9,124 nucleotides of DNA from CAYLZN01 sp964387935. Lineage in GTDB: Bacteria; Acidobacteriota; Vicinamibacteria; Vicinamibacterales; JAFNAJ01. Below the pieces are notes generated by a model. The model worked only from the letters and a program-made list of their open reading frames with translations. It did no database searches and had not been told where the DNA came from. Where the stretch lies: NCBI GenBank assembly GCA_964387935.1, contig CAYLZN010000238.1:1-9124 (forward strand), read 5' to 3'. This document shows positions 1 to 5,893 of this stretch, piece by piece (position 1 is the first letter of the stretch; each line of letters opens with the position of its first letter). The translations under genes and the position numbers were made by a program.

Positions 1-186
1 GCCCTGGACGAAGTCGCCGAGTTCGCTCGTCTGCTGTTCGACCAGCCGCCGCAGGCCCTCCACGACATGCACCACCGTCGGATCGGCCAGGCGATACCTG
101 ACGTACTTGCCGCTGCGGGTGGCGGTCACGAGTCCGGCCCGGCGCAGCGCCTGCAAGTGCTGCGAGGCGTTGGCGCCGCGTCGCAT
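1..186 (-). pseudogene. ArsR/SmtB-family regulator, 3' fragment (N-terminal half missing, runs off left edge)
   Basis: Read on the minus strand, the frame contains ANASQHLQALRRAGLV followed by TATRSGKYVRYRLADP. These are the recognition helix and beta-wing of ArsR-type winged-helix repressors, with a helical tail (VVEGLRRLVEQQ) that continues past the window edge. In this family about 40-50 residues (helices 1-3 and the start of the HTH) should precede ANASQHL. Here the ArsR-like sequence stops at about base 174, and only a short unrelated stretch (MRRG from an ATG at 184-186) is in frame, with no convincing ribosome-binding site. I infer a 5'-truncated gene. Without the rest of the HTH it should not bind DNA. 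No metal-binding Cys/His pair can be judged from the surviving part. The family call is fairly secure; calling it a pseudogene rather than an assembly artefact is less so. Confidence 0.65.
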
Positions 187-325
187 CCGGGAGGCCACCG
201 TGCAGGTCCTGATGATGGACGCGCGTGGGTTCACCGAGGGCGGCCTGCTCGAGGGCGCATCGCGCAGCACGATGGAAGAACTGACCACGGCGACCCTGGA
301 GGCCGACTGGACGCTCGTCTTCTGA
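182..325 (+). pseudogene. C-terminal fragment of an unrecognised protein
   Basis: From about base 182 the plus strand reads IREATVQVLMMDARGFTEGG and continues for 28 more residues to WTLVF and a TGA at 323-325. Third positions are overwhelmingly G or C and the amino-acid composition is that of a globular protein, so the stretch looks like genuine coding sequence. No start codon with a ribosome-binding site precedes it. Extending the frame upstream runs antisense to the ArsR fragment and becomes Cys/Arg-rich, which is typical of a shadow frame. I therefore read it as the 3' end of a gene whose 5' part was lost at the junction near 175-184. I do not recognise the family. Confidence 0.4.
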
Positions 326-400
326 GTCGAGGGGAGTGCTGGACCGCGGACGACGCCTCCCAGCCCCGGACGCGATGCTCCCTGGCGGCTGGCTCTGCCC

Positions 401-703
401 TCACGCCACCCTGGCCTTGACCGACGGCTCCACCTCCGGCCAGATCGTCTGCCGGGCCACGCGCAACGCGTAGTCCGATTGCAGATCGAGCCAGATCTCC
501 GGGGACACCCCGAAGTACTTGCCGAGGCGCAGCGCCGTATCCGCCGTAATCGCACGTTTCCCATTGATGATGCCGCTGATGCGATTGGCGGGGACCGCCA
601 GGGCGCGCGCCAGTCCATTGATGCTGATCCCCAGCGGCCGCATGAATTCCTCCATCAGGATCTCCCCTGGAGGGATGGGCTCGAGCCTTCTCGCCGTCGT
701 CAT
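401..703 (-). CDS. higA: HigA-type antitoxin (XRE-like HTH)
   Basis: This 100-residue protein begins MTTARRLEPIPPGEILMEEF and contains GISINGLARALAVPANRI followed by GKRAITADTALRLGKYFG and SPEIWLDLQ. That is the standard HigA/VapI antitoxin layout: an N-terminal PGEIL motif, an HTH at about residues 25-55 and a C-terminal helical part. It should neutralise HigB by direct binding and repress the operon by binding its promoter. The ATG at 701-703 was chosen because it starts at the family's usual N-terminus and has GAGAGG eight bases upstream, overlapping the higB stop. The longer frame, starting 48 bases upstream at 751, would lie inside higB. It lies 10 nt downstream of higB, so the two are probably translationally coupled. 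The C-terminal tail (EVEPSVKARVA) is unremarkable. Confidence 0.93.
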   Translation of the reverse strand: MTTARRLEPIPPGEILMEEFMRPLGISINGLARALAVPANRISGIINGKRAITADTALRLGKYFGVSPEIWLDLQSDYALRVARQTIWPEVEPSVKARVA

Positions 704-713
704 GTCGTGCCTC

Positions 714-992
714 TCAGTGGTAGTCCACGATCTCGACGTCGCGCGCCTCACCAGACTTCCACGTGAAGCACACTCGCCACTGGTCGTTGATCCGGATGCT
801 GTACTGCCCCGTGCGGTCGCCCTTCAACGCCTCGAGTTGATGACCCGGTGGCGCCTTCAGGTCTTCGAGCACGCGTGCCCGGTGCAGGTACAGGAGTTTC
901 CGACGGGCGGACCGCTCGATGGCCCTGAACCGCCTGACCTGAATGTCGTTGAAGAGGGACTCGACGTCCTTGTCGCGAAAGGACCGAATCAC
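714..992 (-). CDS. higB: HigB-type toxin (RelE-fold mRNA interferase)
   Basis: This 92-residue protein starts (GTG) MIRSFRDKDVESLF and ends GEARDVEIVDYH. The SFRDK opening, the central HRARVLEDLKAPPGHQLEAL, the GQYSIRINDQWRVCF strand region and the VEIVDYH end are hallmarks of HigB/plasmid-maintenance killer proteins (RelE superfamily), which cleave mRNA on the ribosome. It is full length for the family. Toxin-before-antitoxin order and short spacing to higA are the normal higBA arrangement. The GTG at 990-992 is the only start that gives the family N-terminus, and no ribosome-binding site precedes it. A promoter just upstream (-35 at 1022-1027, -10 at 999-1004) places the expected transcription start at or next to this GTG, so translation may be leaderless. 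Confidence 0.92.
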   Translation of the reverse strand: MIRSFRDKDVESLFNDIQVRRFRAIERSARRKLLYLHRARVLEDLKAPPGHQLEALKGDRTGQYSIRINDQWRVCFTWKSGEARDVEIVDYH

Positions 993-998
993 ACCACG

Positions 999-1027
999 AG
1001 TGTATTACGCATGACGTCACGCGTCAA
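999..1027 (-). promoter_or_regulatory. higB: Probable sigma-70-like promoter of higBA
   Basis: On the minus strand, TTGACG (1022-1027, 5 of 6 matches to the -35 consensus) is followed after exactly 17 bases by TACACT (999-1004, 4 of 6 matches to -10). A start about 7 bases downstream falls at the higB GTG. The spacer holds the perfect 8-bp palindrome TGACGTCA (1012-1019). An ACAC-5-GTGT dyad (991-1003) overlaps the -10 and the start codon. Either could be a HigA operator. Confidence 0.6.
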
Positions 1028-1062
1028 CCCCGCCGGCTCGCGCGAGCCGTCGGGGTTCGACG
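1022..1062. terminator. Large GC-rich palindrome, likely intrinsic terminator between the kinase and higBA
   Basis: AACCCCG (1026-1032) pairs with CGGGGTT (1051-1057), and between them lies the perfect 16-bp palindrome CGGCTCGCGCGAGCCG (1034-1049). The only mismatch is C1033/T1050. Beyond a bulge at 1058, CGTC (1022-1025) pairs with GACG (1059-1062). The AACCCC...GGGGTT edges resemble bidirectional terminators of GC-rich genomes, although no long T-run follows on either strand. It lies downstream of the kinase gene that ends at 1241 and would stop read-through into higBA. Its left arm includes the -35 hexamer of the higBA promoter. Confidence 0.6.
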
Positions 1063-1240
1063 AAGTCACGCTCGCGATCGTGACCGCGCTGCAACAACTT
1101 CTGCCGGACCACCCTCTGTGCCTGCCGTTCAGGCGCATCGTCGACCATGGGACAGGGAAGAGGTTCAGCCCCGACGCAACCGGCACTGGGCCGAGACGAC
1201 CCGCCCGATGCTCGAGGCTGGGCTGCGGTGCTGACCCTGT

Positions 1241-3970
1241 CTACCGGGGCTCTGCCAGCAACGCGCGCCAGTTGGGAATCACGACGAACTGCGGAGGCGG
1301 CGGCGTGGACACGCGGCGGATCACGAGGAAACGGCCGTCAGGCGCGACGTCGAAATAGATCAGGCCGGGAATCTCGGCCGCGACGGTTGGGCGAGAGGCC
1401 TCGACGCCCGCCTGCGATGGGCTGGCCGCCGCCATGATCTGCCGACCGGCCTGGAAGTACAGCGTTCGCCCGTCGCGAGCCCACCGCGCCAGTGAGGCGC
1501 CCTCCATCGAGACGCGCGATTTCTTCGTGGAGCCCGGCAGGTCGCGCACGTAGAGCTGGAGGCCTCCGGTGTCGCGAGCGATGTAGGCCATCCATCGTCC
1601 GTCGGGCGACACGGCCGGGCGCGTCTCGACGACACGCGGGGGAGACAGGCGCGTCAAATCCGCCGCGCCGGCCCGCAGCATGAACAGGCCAAGGCCGTCC
1701 TCGTCGTTGGCCGAGAAAACCAAGCCCTGTCCGCCCGACAGCTCGCTCGCCTCCGTGCCCACCACGTAGAGGCGGGTTATCCCTCCCACGGGTGAGGGGG
1801 CACCGCTGCCGTCGGCTGCGGCCGTGTGCAACGTCCATGGCCCGCCGTGGCTGGACGCGAACAGGAGGCGGCGCCCGTCGTGCATCCAGGAAGGGTTGGC
1901 GTGCGCCGCTCCGAACGCTACCCGAACCCCGGCGTCGCTGCCCGCCCCGTATACCCACACCTCGCGACCCGCACCGGTCTGGATGCTGACGGCCACCTGG
2001 CGGCCATCGGGGGACAGCGCGGCCGATCGGTAGTCCTGGCGCGGGGCCGGCAGCGGCCGCACCGCGCCCGAACGCTCCACCCACGCCAGTTCCGACTCCG
2101 AGCGCACCTGGTCCGGCTGGTAGACGAGCGGCCCTCGAAAGGACACATCGTATCGCGCGTGCCGGTAGTAGGCATGGTTGTAGGCTTCGCCGAGGGCCAC
2201 GCGATCGACGAGGCGGCGCTCGGGCCCGCGCGGCGCGAGCGTGGTCGGATCAACCGGGATCGCATAGAGCACGTCGCCGCGCACGAAGAGCAGGTCGCCC
2301 GGCGGGACGTAGCGCGGCGAGGTCACCCCTCGCATGAGTTCCCGCACGTTGCCGGCAGTGTCGAGCAGTGCGACCCGCCGCTGCTCTTCTGTCGAGCTGA
2401 TGTGCTCGATGACGAACAGGACGCGTCCGTCGGGAAGCGCTTGTGGCTCCTGGTGGCCGAACGTGTCACCCCGCGCCCCGGCCGACGTGAGGCGCTCCGG
2501 CCGGGTGGAGGCCGGCGAGCACCGCGTCAGGCCCTGCAGCCCGCCGACGATGATCGCGCCATCCGCGGCCCACGCGGCTCCCCAGGCGGTGTACGCGTCG
2601 CACTGCACGCGCACCGCGCCGCCGGCTGCAGGCGCCGCCGCGATCCCGAGGCCGGGCAGCCAGAACCCGATCGACGCGCCGTCGGGCGACAGAAACGGCA
2701 GGGTGGCGCCGCCCTCCGAGCCCGCCACGGGCACCGCGTCGAGACTGGCGAGCGGGCGTCGTAGGAGGAAACGGCTTCCCGCGCGATCGACGCTGAGAAC
2801 GATGTCGCGGCCGTCCGCTGAAATGGCGAGCGTGCGGTAGGACGAGTCGGCCAAGTCGTGGGCCGGGGGCGGCGTGATCGAGAACATCTGCGGGAGGTCG
2901 GCGCCACCCGCTGCCGGCGCTCCGGCCGGGCGCCACACCCAGGCGGCAGCCGCGGCGAGCGATGCGACAGCCGCCAACACCCACGGCGTCAGGCGCCACG
3001 GGCGCGATGGCGCCGGCGCCGGAATCCCCGGCGTCGGCGCGCCGTCGCCCTGGGCGGGTCCGGCGGCGCTGGTCGCCTGTTCGATCTCGAGCCGCGCATC
3101 GCCAATGTCGTGGAGACGCTGCTTGGCGTCCTTCGTCAGGCAGCGGCGCAGCAGGTCGCGTACACGCCACGGCGTCTCAGCCGGCAGCGCGCTCCAATCG
3201 GGCTCGGCGCGGACCACGGCGGCCAGCACGTCGGTGACCGTCTGCCCACCGAAGCACGCGCGCCCGGCCAGCATCTCGTAGAGGACGACGCCGAACGCCC
3301 AGATGTCGGCGCGCTTGTCCACGGTCGCGCCCCGTGCCTGCTCCGGGCTCATGTAGGCCGCGGTGCCGAGGATCACACCGGCCCGCGTCACCCCTCGACC
3401 CTGCTCGGGGTGCCCTGAGCGAAAGTCGAAGGGCATGGCTGGAGACGTGATCGTCGGCGAGTTGGCGGGATCCGCACTGGCCGGGCCGCCCTCCATCGCC
3501 TTCGCGAGCCCGAAGTCGAGCACCTTCACGGTGCCGTCGGGCGTGATCTTGATGTTGGCGGGCTTGAGATCCCGGTGGATGATGCCGTGCTCGTGCGCGT
3601 ATTCGAGCGCCTCGGCGAGCTGTGTGGCGAGCGGCAATACGTCATCGAGTGGCACCGCCCGGTGCGCGATCCGCTCGGCCAGCGTCAGACCCTCGACGAG
3701 TTCCATGATGAGCGCACGCTGGTCGCCCGACTCTTCGAGCCCGTGAATGTGAGCAATGTGGGGATGGTTCAGCGCGGCGAGGGTCTTCGCTTCTCGCTCG
3801 AAGCGCGCCAGGCGTTCAGGATCCTCGGCGAACTGCGGTGGCAGCACCTTGAGCGCAACGTGCCGACCGAGCCGCGCGTCCCGCGCGCGGTACACTTCGC
3901 CCATGCCGCCCGCACCGATTTGGGCGACGATTTCATAGGGACCAAGGCGAGTGCCAGCCGCCAGGGACAC
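1241..3970 (-). CDS. Transmembrane Ser/Thr protein kinase with C-terminal TolB/WD40-like propeller
   Basis: The 909-residue protein begins at a GTG (3968-3970) preceded by AGGGAG at good spacing, giving SLAAGTRLGPYEIVAQIG, the usual start of acidobacterial Hanks kinases. The kinase domain (about 12-300) has the glycine loop IGAGGMGEVY (18-27), lysine K41 in VALKV, HRDLKPAN (132-139), DFG (152-154) and SPE (208-210), so it should be active. A hydrophobic Ala-rich segment (about 330-347) is a single membrane span. The remainder carries repeated S/APDGR-type strands (SADGRDI, LSPDGAS, LSPDGRQ, MHDGRRL, VSPDGRW, ARDGRTL, APDGRFL) of a TolB-like propeller, expected outside the membrane as sensor or interaction domain. 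Residues 180-194 (PFDFRSGHPEQGRGV) are an abnormal insertion in the activation loop, encoded by a palindromic element. The substrate is unknown. The frame stays open upstream to 4750, but that part is antisense to a better gene. Confidence 0.93.
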   Translation of the reverse strand: MSLAAGTRLGPYEIVAQIGAGGMGEVYRARDARLGRHVALKVLPPQFAEDPERLARFEREAKTLAALNHPHIAHIHGLEESGDQRALIMELVEGLTLAERIAHRAVPLDDVLPLATQLAEALEYAHEHGIIHRDLKPANIKITPDGTVKVLDFGLAKAMEGGPASADPANSPTITSPAMPFDFRSGHPEQGRGVTRAGVILGTAAYMSPEQARGATVDKRADIWAFGVVLYEMLAGRACFGGQTVTDVLAAVVRAEPDWSALPAETPWRVRDLLRRCLTKDAKQRLHDIGDARLEIEQATSAAGPAQGDGAPTPGIPAPAPSRPWRLTPWVLAAVASLAAAAAWVWRPAGAPAAGGADLPQMFSITPPPAHDLADSSYRTLAISADGRDIVLSVDRAGSRFLLRRPLASLDAVPVAGSEGGATLPFLSPDGASIGFWLPGLGIAAAPAAGGAVRVQCDAYTAWGAAWAADGAIIVGGLQGLTRCSPASTRPERLTSAGARGDTFGHQEPQALPDGRVLFVIEHISSTEEQRRVALLDTAGNVRELMRGVTSPRYVPPGDLLFVRGDVLYAIPVDPTTLAPRGPERRLVDRVALGEAYNHAYYRHARYDVSFRGPLVYQPDQVRSESELAWVERSGAVRPLPAPRQDYRSAALSPDGRQVAVSIQTGAGREVWVYGAGSDAGVRVAFGAAHANPSWMHDGRRLLFASSHGGPWTLHTAAADGSGAPSPVGGITRLYVVGTEASELSGGQGLVFSANDEDGLGLFMLRAGAADLTRLSPPRVVETRPAVSPDGRWMAYIARDTGGLQLYVRDLPGSTKKSRVSMEGASLARWARDGRTLYFQAGRQIMAAASPSQAGVEASRPTVAAEIPGLIYFDVAPDGRFLVIRRVSTPPPPQFVVIPNWRALLAEPR
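3389..3435. repeat. REP-like palindromic element inserted in the kinase gene, flanked by CA duplication
   Basis: An imperfect hairpin spans 3391-3433. The outer stem CCCCTCGAC (3391-3399) pairs with GTCGAAGGG (3425-3433) with one mismatch. The inner stem GCTCGGGG (3403-3410) pairs with CCCTGAGC (3413-3420) with one G-T wobble. The dinucleotide CA occurs immediately on each side (3389-3390 and 3434-3435). Removing 43 nt of hairpin plus one CA restores SPAM-TRAGVILG, the ordinary sequence of these kinases. The CCCTTCGAC...CTCAGGG theme resembles dispersed palindromic repeats known to me from many bacterial genomes. No second copy is present in this window. Confidence 0.65.
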
Positions 3971-3988
3971 GGTCGCTCCCTGCGGCGG

Positions 3989-4014
3989 ATGATACACCCT
4001 GTGGTGTGCAGGGT
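3989..4014 (-). promoter_or_regulatory. Candidate kinase promoter with overlapping dyads
   Basis: On the minus strand TATCAT (3989-3994, 5 of 6 to -10) lies 18 bp upstream of the kinase GTG. No good -35 is visible. Two overlapping inverted repeats sit directly upstream: ACACC-CTGT-GGTGT (3994-4007) and ACCCTG-7 nt-CAGGGT (3996-4014). Their place between -10 and -35 suits an operator or activator site. This is inference from position only. Confidence 0.35.
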
Positions 4015-4094
4015 TGCCCGCGAAAGCAGACGACAACGTAGCCGCGGGCACGGCCCACTCAGCGGAGGCGTAACCCGTTTCAGCCCGGAGTCCG

Positions 4095-4100
4095 TATACT
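4095..4100 (+). promoter_or_regulatory. Candidate -10 element of the small exported protein gene
   Basis: TATACT (5 of 6 to the -10 consensus) lies 59 bp upstream of the ATG at 4160, in the 189-bp divergent intergenic region. I see no convincing -35 hexamer at 15-18 bp spacing, so the promoter may need an activator or use another sigma factor. Confidence 0.35.
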
Positions 4101-4159
4101 GAGCCTGAAGGCCCCCAACCCAAGGTGCTGCGTCGATTCACCGCATTCAGGGGGCAGTC

Positions 4160-4720
4160 ATGAAACTCGCAGCAACAGCCATCCTCGTCGCGGCGTTCGC
4201 GGCGGCGCCGGTGGTGACCGCGCCGCAGGAACCGGTCAAGTCGTTCGACCAGCTGAACACGCGTCTGGTGCCGGGCGACACCATCTGGGTGACCGACGGC
4301 GAGGGGCGGGAGGTGAAGGGCAAGGTCCAGAGCCTCTCCTCGAACGCGCTGTCGCTCGACGCCAATGGGCCGAGAACCTTCGCCGCCCGCGACGTGAGCG
4401 TCATCCGTGAGCGCCCGCGCGACTCGCTCAAGAACGGCACGCTCATCGGACTGGGCATCGGCGGGGGGCTTGCGACGGCCTGGTGCATCGGTGCCATCGC
4501 CACTGACGAACACCCCGGTGTGGAGTGTCCGGAAGGGTTCATCGTCTTCGGCGGCCTCGGCACCTTGCTCGGCCTGGGCATCGACGCGCTCATCCCGGGC
4601 AAGAAGATCGTGGTCTATCGCGCGCCCGGCCCTGCCGGCGCGCCCGGCCACGCGCGCGTGTCGATTGTGCCGGTCGTGACGCCGCGGACAAGGGGTGTGG
4701 CGTTGTCGTATTCGTTCTGA
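4160..4720 (+). CDS. Exported/membrane-associated small protein of unknown function with glycine-rich hydrophobic segments
   Basis: The 186-residue protein starts at an ATG preceded by AGGGGG five bases upstream. The N-terminus MKLAATAILVAAFAAAPVVT is a clear Sec signal peptide, with likely cleavage near residue 20. Residues about 35-80 (LVPGDTIWVTDGEGREVKGK, then LSSNALSLD and RDVSVIRERPRDSLKNG) read like a small beta-barrel of the kind that opens many acidobacterial secreted hypotheticals. Two glycine-rich hydrophobic stretches follow (TLIGLGIGGGLATAWCIGAI and FGGLGTLLGLGIDALIPG), separated by a loop with one Cys. The C-terminus RGVALSYSF ends in an aromatic residue, as outer-membrane strands often do. 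It is divergent from the kinase and shares its intergenic control region. No enzymatic motif is visible, and I do not assign a function. Confidence 0.8.
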   Translation: MKLAATAILVAAFAAAPVVTAPQEPVKSFDQLNTRLVPGDTIWVTDGEGREVKGKVQSLSSNALSLDANGPRTFAARDVSVIRERPRDSLKNGTLIGLGIGGGLATAWCIGAIATDEHPGVECPEGFIVFGGLGTLLGLGIDALIPGKKIVVYRAPGPAGAPGHARVSIVPVVTPRTRGVALSYSF

Positions 4721-4767
4721 GTCGGTCGTATGCACTGAACACGCCCTCACCGGTCGGGCTCGGTGGC

Positions 4768-5214
4768 ATGACCGCCGCGCAGGGCGGAGAGGAGATCACG
4801 GTGGCCGACGTGCGTGCGGCCCTGTCCCGGCAGGGCCTGCGCGAAGAGGACATCCAGCAGGGTGACGCCATCCTGTTCCACACCGGGTGGGGTCGCCTCT
4901 GGATGAAGGACAACGCGAAGTACGGCACCAGCAACCCTGGCATCGGCCTCGAGGTGGCGCGATGGGTCGCCGACCGCGGTCTCTGCTTCACCGGCGCCGA
5001 CACGCCGTCGGTCGAGGTCGTGCCGAACCGCGACGCCTCGCTGGCGTTCCCTGTCCACGGGGAGCTGTTGACGAAGCACGGCATCCTCAACCACGAGAAC
5101 CTGGTCTTCGACGAGCTGCTGGCGGACAGGAAGCACCAGCTCGTGTACGTGTTCGTGCCCGTGCCAATCAAGGGCGCCACGGGATCGCCCGGTTGCCCGA
5201 TCGCGATCACCTGA
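4768..5214 (+). pseudogene. Cyclase-family (kynurenine formamidase-like) hydrolase, C-terminal half only
   Basis: From the ATG at 4768 the frame gives about 149 residues: EEITVADVRAAL, GDAILFHTGWG, GIGLEVARWVADRGLCFTGAD, PSVEVVPN, LAFPVHGELLTKHGILNHEN and VPVPIKGATGSPGCPIAI. This matches the C-terminal half of the cyclase superfamily (PF04199), metal-dependent hydrolases usually about 200-350 residues long. The N-terminal half, with the metal-binding HxGTHxDxPxH motif, is absent. Only the C-terminal His (97) and Glu (110) of the active site remain. No good ribosome-binding site precedes the ATG, and the upstream gene ends only 47 bp earlier, leaving no room for the missing part. The surviving frame is open and unmutated, so the truncation is recent or the piece is still selected. 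A functional short protein cannot be excluded but could not use the family's chemistry. Confidence 0.75.
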
Positions 5215-5452
5215 CACGCCCGCCACGCGAACCGCTCGCCCAGGTCCCACCTGACCTCGTGCAGGAGCTGAGCAGCCTGTCTCCTGGGGTCGACGCGATT
5301 CGCGCCCTGATCGCGCGGGCGCTCGTCGACCGAGCCATGGTGGACGTGGCGCATCCCGACTCGCGGACCTGCGCCAGGCACTCGCTGCGATCGCAGACGA
5401 CCAGGCACTGTCGAGGTGGGCCCAAACCGGGAATCCTGACATCCCATCCTGA
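5215..5452 (+). other. Possible frame-shifted coding remnant
   Basis: This stretch lies between the cyclase fragment and the small winged-helix gene. One frame gives REPLAQVPPDLVQELSSLSP, then GVDAIRALIARALVDRAMVDVAHPDS up to about 5358, then degenerates into Arg/Cys-rich sequence. The other forward frame (codons such as 5366-5368) then gives RLADLRQALAAIADDQALSR and WAQTGNPDIPS with a TGA at 5450-5452. The two pieces read as one helical protein broken by a frameshift near 5350-5366. There is no clear start and I recognise no family. It may be a decayed gene or chance in GC-rich DNA. Confidence 0.25.
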
Positions 5453-5513
5453 CGATCTTGCTCGGTCTCGTCGCGCCTTGAAGGCCCGGCGGCCCAGCTC
5501 GAAAGGACGAACC

Positions 5514-5720
5514 ATGGCCCAGCAGGAAACGCCGTCGCTGATGTCCCTCGCTCTTCGCATCCAGAGCGAATATGAGGAGATGCCTGGCCTGCATCTCACG
5601 CTGCAGCAGGCGTGTCGGCTCTGGGGACTCGGTCCGGAGGTGTGCGCCGCCCTGCTCGAGGCACTCGTCCTGGAGGGGTTTCTCGTCCGGACACGACGCG
5701 GGGCTTTCGCGAGGATGTGA
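5514..5720 (+). CDS. Small winged-helix-like protein
   Basis: The 68-residue protein starts at an ATG with AAAGGA eight bases upstream. After MAQQETPSL it reads SLALRIQSEYEEMPGLHLTL, QQACRLWGLGPEVCAALLEA and LVLEGFLVRTRRGAFARM. The order helix / LTLQQACRLWGL / AALLEALVLEGFL / RTRRGAF is that of a compact winged-helix domain: helix-turn-helix followed by a two-strand wing ending in an aromatic. Small proteins of this shape are common in Acidobacteriota, and none that I know has an assigned target. The upstream frame is open back to 4887, but the good ribosome-binding site favours this start. The next gene is 173 bp downstream, so it is probably transcribed alone. A DNA-binding role is inferred from the fold only. 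Confidence 0.75.
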   Translation: MAQQETPSLMSLALRIQSEYEEMPGLHLTLQQACRLWGLGPEVCAALLEALVLEGFLVRTRRGAFARM

Positions 5721-5893
5721 GCCGCACCGACGGCCGCCCCTTGCCACCGTCGTTCCCGTCGCGTCCCTTCGGCAGCGCGCACGGCTCCCACAGCCCTGCC
5801 CCTTTCCAAGGGCGCGCGGGAACGCCCGTGCCGCGCTATGCTTTCTGCCAGTCGCCCCCCGGTCGCCAGCCCCTCACCTGCGGAGCCTGCGCC

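Noticed and set aside
326..334. GTCGAGGGG, identical to nine bases of the REP-like element's end
   Set aside because: Only nine bases match, there is no paired arm or flanking duplication, and chance is likely in such GC-rich DNA.
1063..1240. Possible small minus-strand gene in the gap between kinase and higBA (ATG near 1149, MVDDAPERQAQ...)
   Set aside because: It has no ribosome-binding site, an Arg-rich composition, and would end inside the terminator-like palindrome. I see no supported gene here.
519..1358. Long plus-strand open frame across higBA
   Set aside because: It is antisense to two well-supported genes. A short part (about 1054-1160, FDEVTLAIVTALQQLLPD) looks protein-like but has no start signal and no recognisable family.
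3971..4750. 260-codon upstream extension of the propeller kinase frame
   Set aside because: It is antisense to the signal-peptide gene at 4160-4720, is Arg/His/Asp-rich like a shadow frame, and the GTG at 3970 has a good ribosome-binding site and the family N-terminus.
4748..4766. CACCG...CGGTG inverted repeat after the small exported protein gene
   Set aside because: A 5-bp stem with an 8-nt loop and no T-run is expected by chance at this base composition.
5799..5842. Hairpins (CCCTT/AAGGG, CGGG/CCCG) and a TATGCT box upstream of the flavoprotein gene
   Set aside because: The stems are only 4-5 bp, there is no T-run, and no -35 matches the box. Too weak to call as terminator or promoter.
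5612..5893. 94-codon upstream extension of the flavoprotein frame
   Set aside because: It overlaps the small winged-helix gene out of frame, is Pro/Arg/Ser-rich, and the family N-terminus begins at 5894.
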